Below are positions 1 to 5,297 of a DNA stretch of 5,506 bases, in pieces. Source of the DNA: Deltaproteobacteria bacterium (GTDB taxonomy: Bacteria > Desulfobacterota > Desulfarculia > Desulfarculales > Desulfarculaceae); contig JAKAGJ010000189.1 of the NCBI GenBank assembly GCA_021815655.1, forward strand, positions 1 through 5,506. Reading direction: 5' to 3'. The translations under genes and the position numbers were made by a program. Positions within the stretch are counted from its first letter, which is position 1, and the number at the start of each line of letters is the position of its first letter. The notes under the pieces were generated by a model. That model saw nothing but the letters and a program-made list of their open reading frames with translations. It made no database searches and was not told the origin of the DNA.

Positions 1-949
1 GTTTTTCTTCGTGGAGGGCGTGGGCATCACCAAGGCGCGCTTGTTGGAGGGGCAGGCCGGCCAGGGGGCACCCAACACCCTGCGAGGCTATCGCCTGGCC
101 TCGGGGGTGGCGGTTTTTGGCCGCAACCAGGCCACCGGCGAGCAGGTCTGGTCCCCCCAGAAGGGCTATCCCGGCGACCCGCGCTACCTGGAGTTCCACC
201 AGAAAGACCCCCAGTCCGGCCTGCGCTATTGGCGGGTCAGCGGCCGTCCCGACAAGGAGATATACGACCCCGATGCGGCCCGCTGGGCCGTGGCCGACCA
301 GGCCAGCCACTTCGTGGGCCTGTTGCAACAGGAATTGGCCGCTGCCAGCCAGAGCATGGAGGCGCCGGTGGTGGTGGCGCCCTATGACTGCGAGCTTTTT
401 GGCCACTGGTGGCACGAGGGGCCGGCCTTTCTGGAGCTGATGTACCGCGAACTGGCCCGCCAGACCCTGGTGGAGCCCACCGGCCTGGGGCGCTACCTTA
501 AGCGCCACGGCGCGGGCCTGGCCAGCATCGAAATGCCGGTGAGCACCTGGGGCCTGAACAGCGACTTCACGGTATGGCTCAATCCCGAGCACGCCTGGCT
601 GTGGCCCTACATCAATTCCTCGGCCCGGGAACTGGAGGAGGTCCTGGCCATGTTGCAGGCCCAGGGACAGCCCCGCGAGCCACGGGGCCAGCGCATCCTG
701 CGCCAGCTGGCCCGCGAGCTTCTGCTGATGCAGGGCAGCGACTGGCCCTTCCTGCTCTACACCGCCCAGGCCAAGGAGTACGCCAACCAGCGCTTCCACC
801 ACCACCATCAGCGCTTTCGCAAGCTCCTCTGGGCGGCCCGCGACCTGGCCGACGCCGGCCGCCTGCCCGAGGCCGAGCTGCAACACATGGAGGACGTGGA
901 CTGCCCCTGGCCGGAGCTGGATTACGGCCTGTTCAGGCGCCTGGGCTGA
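1..949 (+). CDS. GH57 family 1,4-alpha-glucan branching enzyme (DUF1957), C-terminal part, 5' end outside window
   Basis: The reading frame is open from base 2 (Phe-Phe-Phe-Val-Glu-Gly) to the TGA at 947-949, so the GTG at 11 is internal and about 315 C-terminal residues are visible. Full-length GH57 branching enzymes are roughly 520-560 aa, so about 200 residues, including the catalytic Glu nucleophile, lie left of the window. Visible family marks, in order: SGVAVFGRN followed by QVW and GYPGDPRYLEFH (about nt 104-199); YDCELFGHWWHEGP (nt 383-424), whose Asp (386-388) matches the family's catalytic acid/base; TWGLNSDFTVWL (nt 548-583); then the helical DUF1957 C-domain with SDWPFLLYTAQAKEYANQRF (nt 737-796) and the closing ELDYGLF. 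The family transfers alpha-1,4-glucan segments to alpha-1,6 branches during cytoplasmic glycogen synthesis. Amylopullulanase or 4-alpha-glucanotransferase activity is less likely given the DUF1957 tail. The DUF488 gene follows after 24 bases, probably in the same transcript. Confidence 0.88.
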   Translation, partial: FFFVEGVGITKARLLEGQAGQGAPNTLRGYRLASGVAVFGRNQATGEQVWSPQKGYPGDPRYLEFHQKDPQSGLRYWRVSGRPDKEIYDPDAARWAVADQASHFVGLLQQELAAASQSMEAPVVVAPYDCELFGHWWHEGPAFLELMYRELARQTLVEPTGLGRYLKRHGAGLASIEMPVSTWGLNSDFTVWLNPEHAWLWPYINSSARELEEVLAMLQAQGQPREPRGQRILRQLARELLLMQGSDWPFLLYTAQAKEYANQRFHHHHQRFRKLLWAARDLADAGRLPEAELQHMEDVDCPWPELDYGLFRRLG

Positions 950-973
950 ACGCACCCCTGGAGGCTACGCGCC

Positions 974-1339
974 ATGATTAGACTCAAGCGGGCCTACGAG
1001 GCCCCGGCGCCCGAGGACGGCGCCCGCTATCTGGTGGACCGCCTATGGCCCCGGGGCCTTACCAAGGACAAGCTGCGCATCGAGGCCTGGCTCAAGGATT
1101 TGTCGCCCAGCCCCGAGCTGCGTCGTTGGTTCTGCCACGACCCCGGCCTTTGGGAGGAGTTCAAGGGCCGCTACCAGCAGGAGCTGGCCCAGCCGGCCCA
1201 GCGCCTGGCCCTGGAGCGACTGGCGCGCCAGGCCCGCCAGGGCACCGTCACCCTGGTCTACGCCGCCAAGGATGAACAGCATAACAACGCCCTGGTCCTG
1301 GCCCAGGTGCTGGAATCGTTCCTGACCCCGCGCCCCTGA
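974..1339 (+). CDS. DUF488 family protein, YeaO-like
   Basis: This complete 121-aa protein matches the usual length of the DUF488/YeaO family. Family marks are the N-terminal LKRAYE (residues 4-9), YLVDRLWPRGL (19-29), the W-L-K-D-L-S-P-S-P-E-L-R block (39-50), and the C-terminal LVYAAKDEQHNNALVL (94-109), which parallels 'LLYSAKNTTQNHALVL' in E. coli YeaO. No signal peptide or membrane segment is visible, so it is probably cytoplasmic. The biochemical function of the family is not established. The ATG is supported by GGAGG at 960-964, 9 bases upstream. It begins 24 bases after the branching enzyme stop, which suggests co-transcription; a role in glycogen metabolism would be inference from position only. 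No terminator-like hairpin with a T-run follows the stop codon. Confidence 0.88.
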   Translation: MIRLKRAYEAPAPEDGARYLVDRLWPRGLTKDKLRIEAWLKDLSPSPELRRWFCHDPGLWEEFKGRYQQELAQPAQRLALERLARQARQGTVTLVYAAKDEQHNNALVLAQVLESFLTPRP

Positions 1340-1397
1340 GGAAAGACGTCGGAACATATGGTAGCCTTGCCATGATTAGGCGCCTGCCGCTGTCCCC

Positions 1398-1502
1398 CGG
1401 CCCTAGGCCGCTTACACACGCTCCCATGGGAGCCGGCGGCGCTGGCCGGGGGATGTGCGCTCAGCGACCCGTTTTTTGCCCGGCCAGGGGCCACTCGGCC
1501 CC
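1398..1502 (+). other. Cluster of inverted repeats upstream of the Sel1 gene
   Basis: The 194-base gap between the DUF488 and Sel1 genes holds several self-complementary stretches: cggcc/ggccg at 1398-1402 and 1406-1410; a perfect 12-base palindrome CTCCCATGGGAG at 1421-1432; a 9-bp stem ctggccggg (1442-1450) with cccggccag (1479-1487), whose 28-nt loop contains a TTTTTT run; and ggggcc (1487-1492) with ggcccc (1497-1502) around a 4-base loop. The last two share position 1487, so they may compete. This could be a structured leader, a factor-independent stop after DUF488, or chance in GC-rich DNA. I found no convincing promoter hexamers here. Confidence 0.3.
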
Positions 1503-1533
1503 CGGGCTTATCTCTCTTGGCGAGGCCTTGACC

Positions 1534-2775
1534 ATGAAACATACCCTGCTGGCTCTACTGTTGCTGCTGTGCCTGGCCGCGCCGGCCCGGGCCGACCTCA
1601 TCCCCGGGGTGGAGGCCTACAGCCGCGGCGAATTCGCCCTGGCCCTTAAGGAGTTGAAGCCCCTGGCCCAGGGCGGGGACGCCCAGGCCCAGGGCCTGGT
1701 GGGCAACATGTACTACTTCGGCCAGGGGGTCCCCCGCGACCTTGCCCAGGCCGCGTACTGGTTCACCAAGGCCGCCCAGCAGGGGTTGGCCACGGCCCAG
1801 GCCATTTTGGGAGTGATGTACTCCCAGGGCCAGGGAGTGCCCCAGGACCAGGCCCAGGCCCTGCACTGGTATCGCCTGGCCGCCGAACAGGGCCTGGCCG
1901 AGGCCCAGTACAGCCTGGGCAACCTCTACGAGAAGGGCCAAGGGGTGCCCGTGGACCCGGCCCAGGCCGCCTCCTGGTACCGCAAGGCCGCCGAGCAGGA
2001 CCTGGCCGACGCCCAGGTCAACCTGGGCAGCATGTATTTTCAGGGAAATGGGATCCCCCAGGACTTGGTGGAGGCCCTGAAATGGTTCCGCAAGGCGGCG
2101 GAGCATGGCGTGGCCGCCGCCCAGTACAACCTGGGGGTGATGTACCACCAGGGGCAAGGGGTGATCCTGGACCTGCCCGAGGCCGAGCGCTGGTTCCTGA
2201 AAGCCGCCCAGCAGGGCGACCGCGAGGCCCAGTACGCCCTGGCCAACCTGTACTACAATGGCGGCCCGGGGCTGCCCAAGAACCTGGCCCAGGCCCGGGT
2301 CTGGTTCACCAAGGCCGCCCAGTTGGGCCACGCCCAGGCCCAGTACAACCTGGCGGTGATGTACGCCTCGGGCCAGGGCCTGCCCCCCAACCCGGCCGAG
2401 GCCGCCAAGTGGTACCGCCAGGCCGCTGAACAAGGTCTGGCCGAGGCCCAGTACAACCTGGGCGTGGCCTATTACGCCGGTTCCGGCCTGCCCCAAAGCC
2501 ATGCCCAGGCCGCGGCCTGGTTCAGCAAGGCCGCCCAGCAGGGCTATCCCCTGGCTCAGTATTATTTGGGTGACATGTATGCCAAGGGCCTGGGCGTGGC
2601 CCGGGACGACCAGCAGGCCTATTTCTGGCTCAGCCTGGCCGCGGCCCACCTGAGCGGCCCGGGGCAGGAAAAGGCCCTGGCCCGCATCAACGCCCTGTCG
2701 GGCAAGCTCACGCCGGACCAACTGTGGCGCATACAGGAGCGGGTGCGCCAGTGGCAGCCGGTGGGTCAGCCCTAG
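1534..2775 (+). CDS. Secreted Sel1-repeat (SLR, TPR-like) protein
   Basis: The product is 413 aa from the ATG at 1534. A classic Sec signal peptide spans residues 1-22: a Lys-His n-region, a Leu-rich core, and an A-R-A site before Asp-Leu. No lipobox is present, so the mature protein is probably periplasmic or exported. After about 27 residues come nine consecutive Sel1 repeats (residues 50-374), eight of 36 aa and the sixth of 37 aa, each following the pattern A-x-A-Q-x-x-L-G-x-x-Y-x-x-G-x-G-x-P-x-D-x-x-x-A-x-x-W-x-x-x-A-A. A 39-aa charged tail (LTPDQLWRIQERVRQW) ends the protein. Sel1 arrays form alpha/alpha solenoids that act as protein-protein interaction scaffolds; partner and process are not identifiable here. 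The frame opens earlier (ATG at 1372), but those 54 residues are Pro/Gly/Arg-rich and non-domain, and that start has no ribosome-binding site. At 1534 a GAGG sits at 1522-1525, 8 bases upstream. No catalytic domain is visible. Confidence 0.9.
   Translation: MKHTLLALLLLLCLAAPARADLIPGVEAYSRGEFALALKELKPLAQGGDAQAQGLVGNMYYFGQGVPRDLAQAAYWFTKAAQQGLATAQAILGVMYSQGQGVPQDQAQALHWYRLAAEQGLAEAQYSLGNLYEKGQGVPVDPAQAASWYRKAAEQDLADAQVNLGSMYFQGNGIPQDLVEALKWFRKAAEHGVAAAQYNLGVMYHQGQGVILDLPEAERWFLKAAQQGDREAQYALANLYYNGGPGLPKNLAQARVWFTKAAQLGHAQAQYNLAVMYASGQGLPPNPAEAAKWYRQAAEQGLAEAQYNLGVAYYAGSGLPQSHAQAAAWFSKAAQQGYPLAQYYLGDMYAKGLGVARDDQQAYFWLSLAAAHLSGPGQEKALARINALSGKLTPDQLWRIQERVRQWQPVGQP
1681..2655 (+). repeat. Nine tandem 108-bp Sel1 coding repeats
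   Basis: The repeats start at 1681, 1789, 1897, 2005, 2113, 2221, 2332, 2440 and 2548. All are 108 bp except the sixth (2221-2331), which is 111 bp and reads N-G-G-P-G where the others have G-x-G. DNA identity is high at the repeat starts: CAGTACAACCTGG recurs in repeats 5, 7 and 8, and CTGGCCGAGGCCCAGTACA spans both the 2/3 and 7/8 junctions. This fits expansion by internal duplication. Confidence 0.9.
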
Positions 2776-2796
2776 AAGGCTAACAGCCTAAAACAC

Positions 2797-2821
2797 GGGC
2801 GGGGACAAACCCCGCCCCTGC
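2797..2821 (-). repeat. REP-type hairpin, copy 1 (GCAG variant)
   Basis: Read on the minus strand, this is a 25-nt unit with GCAG at its 5' foot followed by a perfect 8-bp stem (on the plus strand gggcgggg 2797-2804, ccccgccc 2810-2817) and a 5-nt loop. It differs from copy 3 at three positions and from copy 2 at four, mostly in the loop and the foot. It lies 21 bases past the Sel1 stop codon and could also slow or stop transcription, although no T-run follows it on the plus strand. Confidence 0.75.
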
Positions 2822-2883
2822 TTCCATGGGATCTGGTGAGTGAGGGCCGACGGCTTTCTTTCAGAGCTAGCCGAAATCAAGAT

Positions 2884-2966
2884 GGGCGGGGGTAAATCCC
2901 GCCCCTACATTAAGACAATCAGTTGATTGTCTTTTCTTTCTGTAGGGGCGGGGGTTATCCCCGCCC
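2884..2966. repeat. Paired inverted REP elements (BIME-like) around a central palindrome
   Basis: Two 25-nt hairpin units face each other. Copy 2 is on the minus strand (2884-2908) and copy 3 on the plus strand (2942-2966). Each has 5'-GTAG at its foot and then a GGGCGGG-type stem with a 5-nt loop. Extended by one base, the two units form 26-bp inverted repeats (2884-2909 and 2941-2966) with only three mismatches, so the block could fold as two hairpins or as one long cruciform. Between them lies a perfect 10+2+10 palindrome (2912-2933). GTAG next to an imperfect palindrome, arranged as inverted pairs between convergent genes, is the hallmark of REP/BIME repeats spread by RAYT (IS200/IS605-related TnpA-REP) transposases. 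No such gene is in the window. Confidence 0.78.
2912..2933. repeat. Perfect 22-base AT-rich palindrome
   Basis: The arms are aagacaatca (2912-2921) and tgattgtctt (2924-2933) with GT at the centre. It stands out as AT-rich inside GC-rich DNA. On the plus strand it runs into a pyrimidine tract (cttttctttct, 2931-2941), so it could serve as an intrinsic terminator for the Sel1 transcript, or it could be an integral spacer of the BIME. Confidence 0.65.
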
Positions 2967-3067
2967 AGTTTTATTAGTCCCCGCCACAACCCCGTCACGG
3001 AAGCCGCCAGCGCCGGCCAACCCTACACCGTCAACCGACCCATATACGCCCCATGGCGGGCATGCCA

Positions 3068-4225
3068 TTAGATCATCTGGTCGGCCATCTCGCCAAGCAC
3101 CCGCTCGGGGTCGTCCTGGGCCTCGATGCGTTGCAGGGTGGCCTCCAGGGAGGGCTCCAGGCCCTGGCGCGCCACGTCCAAGGGCTCGCGGCAGCGCCCC
3201 ATGCGCCGGCACAGACGATAGAGCTGGCGCTGGCGGGTGGGCAGCTTAAGATAGCCATCCAAGATGGCCAGCATGCCCTCCTGGTCCTGGGGCAGGCGCC
3301 CCTCCACGGTTTCTATGAGGTTCATGATGTGGTCGCTGGCCAGGTAGGAGTGGATGCCCTTGAGGCTGGCGATGAAGAGCCTGATCTCGGCCACGGTTTC
3401 GTCGTCGCTGGGCTTGACGAAGCTGCCGGCCTGCAAGTCCTGGTACAGCTCGATGCGCTCCGGCACGCGCAGGGTGCGCAGGCGAATGAAATCGGGGTCG
3501 ATCTGGTTCAAGACCTCCGCCGTGGCCAAGGCGTGCTCCCGCCACCACTGCTTGCCGCCCAGACCGGGCATGACATACTCGGACAGCTCCATGCCCGCGG
3601 CCTTTACCTTGCGGCCGCCCTCGATCTGCTTGGCCGCCGTGACGCCCTTTTGCATGAACTTCAGCAAGGGGTCGTAGCCCGTCTCCAGGCCGATGTGGAT
3701 ACGGTCCAGGCCGGCCTGGCGGATTTTTGTCAGGTCCTGCACGCTGCGCTGGGCGGCGGTGGAGGAGCGGGCGTAGGAGGTGACGCGCCCGGCCTCGGGC
3801 AGCTTTTGGCGCAGATATTCAAGCGCCTCCACCAGGGCCGCCGGCTCCATGACCAGATTGTTGGCGTCCTGCAAAAAGACGTTGCCCGTGCCGTAGTAGA
3901 GCCAGGCGGCCACGTTGCGGAAGGAGTCGCTTATGCCCGGGGTGCTGAACACCGCCTGCACCACGGCGTCGTTCACCCGCCCTCCCTGGCCCATCTGCCA
4001 GGACAGCGCCTTGATCTGCTCGCTCATGGCCGCGGCGGTGTCGATATCCCGCTTGATCTCCTCCAAGGGGCGCCGGCTGAAGGTGCGGCGCTTGTAGACC
4101 GGGCAGAACTTGCACTTGTTCCAGGGGCAGTTGCGGGTAAAGCGCAGCAAAAGGCTCTTGGCCTCGCTGGGCGGGCGGATGGGCCCCTGCTCAAAGCTCA
4201 AGGATTTATCCAGGGTGACGGGCAC
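3068..4225 (-). CDS. Radical SAM protein of unknown function (CX4CX2C cluster motif)
   Basis: This complete 385-aa protein begins with GTG (4223-4225); GGAG at 4232-4235 lies 6 bases upstream. The FeS/SAM motif is RNCPWNKCKFCPVYK, with Cys33, Cys38 and Cys41, giving CX4CX2C where most radical SAM enzymes have CX3CX2C. The rest fits an Elp3/HemN-type partial barrel: GTGNVFLQDANNLVM (112-126), the beta-strand motif DRIHIGLETG (174-183), YVMPGLGG (217-224) and DFIRLRTL (245-252). An alpha-helical C-terminal tail carries two further Cys (339, 345) but no recognisable extra cluster motif. The family is predicted to bind [4Fe-4S] and cleave S-adenosylmethionine reductively; the substrate is unknown. 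No B12-binding or TRAM domain is visible, which argues against MiaB-type or cobalamin-dependent members. Database names such as 'oxygen-independent coproporphyrinogen oxidase-like' would overstate what is known. It probably has its own promoter and converges on the Sel1 gene. Confidence 0.88.
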   Translation of the reverse strand: MPVTLDKSLSFEQGPIRPPSEAKSLLLRFTRNCPWNKCKFCPVYKRRTFSRRPLEEIKRDIDTAAAMSEQIKALSWQMGQGGRVNDAVVQAVFSTPGISDSFRNVAAWLYYGTGNVFLQDANNLVMEPAALVEALEYLRQKLPEAGRVTSYARSSTAAQRSVQDLTKIRQAGLDRIHIGLETGYDPLLKFMQKGVTAAKQIEGGRKVKAAGMELSEYVMPGLGGKQWWREHALATAEVLNQIDPDFIRLRTLRVPERIELYQDLQAGSFVKPSDDETVAEIRLFIASLKGIHSYLASDHIMNLIETVEGRLPQDQEGMLAILDGYLKLPTRQRQLYRLCRRMGRCREPLDVARQGLEPSLEATLQRIEAQDDPERVLGEMADQMI

Positions 4226-4260
4226 GGCCTTCTCCGGGAGGTGGTTGTCGCTTGCGCTAA

Positions 4261-4289
4261 AGAGTAGGGCGGCGGGCGGGTGCTGTCAA
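4261..4289 (-). promoter_or_regulatory. Predicted sigma70-type promoter of the radical SAM gene
   Basis: On the minus strand a consensus -35 TTGACA (4284-4289) is followed by a 17-base spacer and a -10 TACTCT (4261-4266). The -10 keeps the three most conserved bases (T, A and final T) but matches only 3 of 6. Transcription would start near 4254, giving a leader of about 29 nt before the GTG. The consensus -35 and ideal spacing are the main support. Confidence 0.5.
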
Positions 4290-4339
4290 GGAAGGCCGCG
4301 GGGATGGCTCGGGGGCTGGGGCCGGAGCCTGTCATGGAT

Positions 4340-4369
4340 GGGTGGGCCAGGGCCGTCCCCAGCCCACCC
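4340..4369 (-). terminator. Possible stem-loop downstream of the GAF gene
   Basis: An 8-bp perfect stem (gggtgggc 4340-4347 with gcccaccc 4362-4369) encloses a 14-base loop in which GGG and CCC can pair further. It lies 16 bases past the GAF stop codon on the minus strand. No T-run follows, so an intrinsic terminator is only suggested. The separate promoter just downstream fits a transcription-unit boundary here. Confidence 0.35.
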
Positions 4370-4385
4370 GCCGTGGGGTTATGGC

Positions 4386-4964
4386 CTATTCGGTCAGGGT
4401 CCGGCGCTTGGGCCGGATCACCGGCCGCATCACCTTGAGCACCTCGATGGCCGTCTTGTAGGCGTGGGTCAAGCGCAGGTTGTCCAGCACCAGGGCGATG
4501 ATCTCGGCGATGGCCTGCAAAAAGGTCATCTCCGTCTGGGTCACCTCCCAGGGCTGGCCGCTGTAGAGGCGCAAGGCCCCCAGGGGCTTGCCCCGCAGCA
4601 TGATGGGCACGCTGACGATGCTGGCGATGCCCTCGGCCTTGGCCTCCTGGGGATATTGCAGGCGGGGGTCGTCCTCCACGTTATAGATGGCCACCGGCCC
4701 CTCGCGCAAGGATTGGGCGATGCTGTGGTCGGCGCTGACCGGTCCCTTGCCCAGGTAGACCTGGCTCAAGCCGGCGGCGTCGGCCAGCTCCAGCTTCTTG
4801 CTGCGGCGGTTGAGCAACAGGAGGGCGCAGCCCTTGAGCCCCAGCATCTCGGTGAGGCTGTGCACGATGTGGGTGGCCGCGTCGCCGGGGTTTTTGGCCG
4901 AGCTGATGATCTGGCTGATGTGCCCCAGGGTCTCGTAGTTGATCTCCTTCATCTTTCTGCGCAT
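4386..4964 (-). CDS. Stand-alone GAF-domain protein
   Basis: This 192-aa protein consists almost entirely of one GAF domain (about residues 12-165). Typical features are the hydrophobic strand GCALLLLN (45-52), a LELADAAGL segment (58-66), the ADHSIAQSLREGPVAIYNV block (78-96), the SIVSVPIMLRGKPLGALRLYS core (115-135), and the closing helix FLQAIAEIIALVLDN (148-162). A helical extension and basic tail (RPVIRPKRRT) follow. GAF domains bind small molecules such as cyclic nucleotides or haem, or mediate dimerisation; neither ligand nor output can be read here, and no kinase, GGDEF, HTH or ATPase domain is attached. It is probably a cytoplasmic sensor or partner subunit. The ATG at 4962-4964 is preferred because GGGAGGT (4969-4975) lies just upstream; Met5 would be too far from it. 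A predicted promoter at 5187-5216 implies a long leader. Confidence 0.87.
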   Translation of the reverse strand: MRRKMKEINYETLGHISQIISSAKNPGDAATHIVHSLTEMLGLKGCALLLLNRRSKKLELADAAGLSQVYLGKGPVSADHSIAQSLREGPVAIYNVEDDPRLQYPQEAKAEGIASIVSVPIMLRGKPLGALRLYSGQPWEVTQTEMTFLQAIAEIIALVLDNLRLTHAYKTAIEVLKVMRPVIRPKRRTLTE

Positions 4965-5180
4965 GGCTACCTCCCAGGCAATGGTTTGCGCTCCTCCGGC
5001 CCTTGGCGTCGGGAACGGGCCGCCACTCAGGCGCGGCGTCGGGCTGGGGGCGGAGGGCAGGAGGCGCGTGAGGCGTTGAGCACCGGCGCCCCGCCGGAAC
5101 TCAGGTCTGTTGCATGGGGAGCGGGAGTTGATGGCGCCAGGTTGAGCCGCGCTGGAGCAGCGCCTTTATTCCCTACCATT
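4965..5180 (-). other. Predicted long 5' leader of the GAF gene with hairpins
   Basis: If the promoter at 5187-5216 is used, about 215 nt precede the GAF start codon. This stretch has no ORF I would call. It contains a perfect GCGCTG-CTC-CAGCGC hairpin (5149-5163) close to the predicted start. A second hairpin at 5077-5103 has a 4-bp outer stem, a 2x2 internal loop, a 6-bp CCGGCG/CGCCGG stem and a 3-base loop. A 9-base direct repeat ggcgtcggg occurs at 5005-5013 and 5035-5043. I do not recognise a known riboswitch class. The stretch may be regulatory or just GC-rich spacer. Confidence 0.35.
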
Positions 5181-5186
5181 AGTTAT

Positions 5187-5216
5187 ATTATTCGCCCGGC
5201 GAGGATACGGCGTCAA
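5187..5216 (-). promoter_or_regulatory. Predicted sigma70-type promoter reading toward the GAF gene
   Basis: On the minus strand, TTGACG (5211-5216, 5 of 6 to consensus) and AATAAT (5187-5192, 5 of 6) are separated by 18 bases. They lie in the only AT-rich patch of this intergenic region, just beyond the terminator of the upstream Fe-S gene. Transcription would start near 5180. Confidence 0.6.
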
Positions 5217-5238
5217 CGGCCCTCTCCGGGCGGACAGC

Positions 5239-5272
5239 AAAAAGCCCCCGGACCTGGCGGGCCCGGGGGCTT
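5239..5272 (-). terminator. Intrinsic terminator of the Fe-S protein gene
   Basis: A perfect 10-bp stem (aagcccccgg 5242-5251 with ccgggggctt 5263-5272) with an 11-base loop is followed on the minus strand by TTTTT (5239-5243, overlapping the stem base). It lies 25 bases past the stop codon of the leftward Fe-S gene. This is the clearest terminator in the window and separates that gene from the GAF gene. Confidence 0.88.
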
Positions 5273-5297
5273 GATGATTTATTCAGGCGGGTGGGGA

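Noticed and set aside
11..13. GTG at 11 as the true start of the GH57 gene
   Set aside because: The frame is open to the window edge and the residues before it fit the interior of the family, so the gene is simply cut by the edge.
1359..1373. Sigma54-like TGG...TTGC motif
   Set aside because: The gap between the GG and GC elements is 7 bases, not the required 10.
971..1379. Direct repeat GCCATGATTAG at 971-981 and 1369-1379
   Set aside because: It is only 11 bases with no flanking similarity and no target-site or element structure; most likely chance.
1372..1533. N-terminal extension of the Sel1 protein from the upstream ATG
   Set aside because: That start has no ribosome-binding site, the extra 54 residues look non-coding, and the later ATG begins a classic signal peptide.
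1534..1600. Lipoprotein lipobox in the Sel1 signal peptide
   Set aside because: The only Cys is preceded by Leu-Leu-Leu, not a lipobox, and a good Ala-x-Ala cleavage site follows.
1555..2721. 388-aa minus-strand ORF opposite the Sel1 gene
   Set aside because: It is a shadow of the repeats: its sequence is a low-complexity Gly/Leu/Val repeat with the same 36-residue period, produced by GC-rich third positions on the plus strand.
2797..2966. CRISPR array
   Set aside because: The repeats are only 25 nt, alternate in orientation, and have unequal spacing (62 and 33 bases), which fits REPs and not a CRISPR.
3053..4267. 404-aa plus-strand ORF opposite the radical SAM gene
   Set aside because: It is longer than the radical SAM frame but has no domain, is rich in Gly/Ala/Leu/His/Gln, and is antisense to a protein with clear conserved motifs and a ribosome-binding site.
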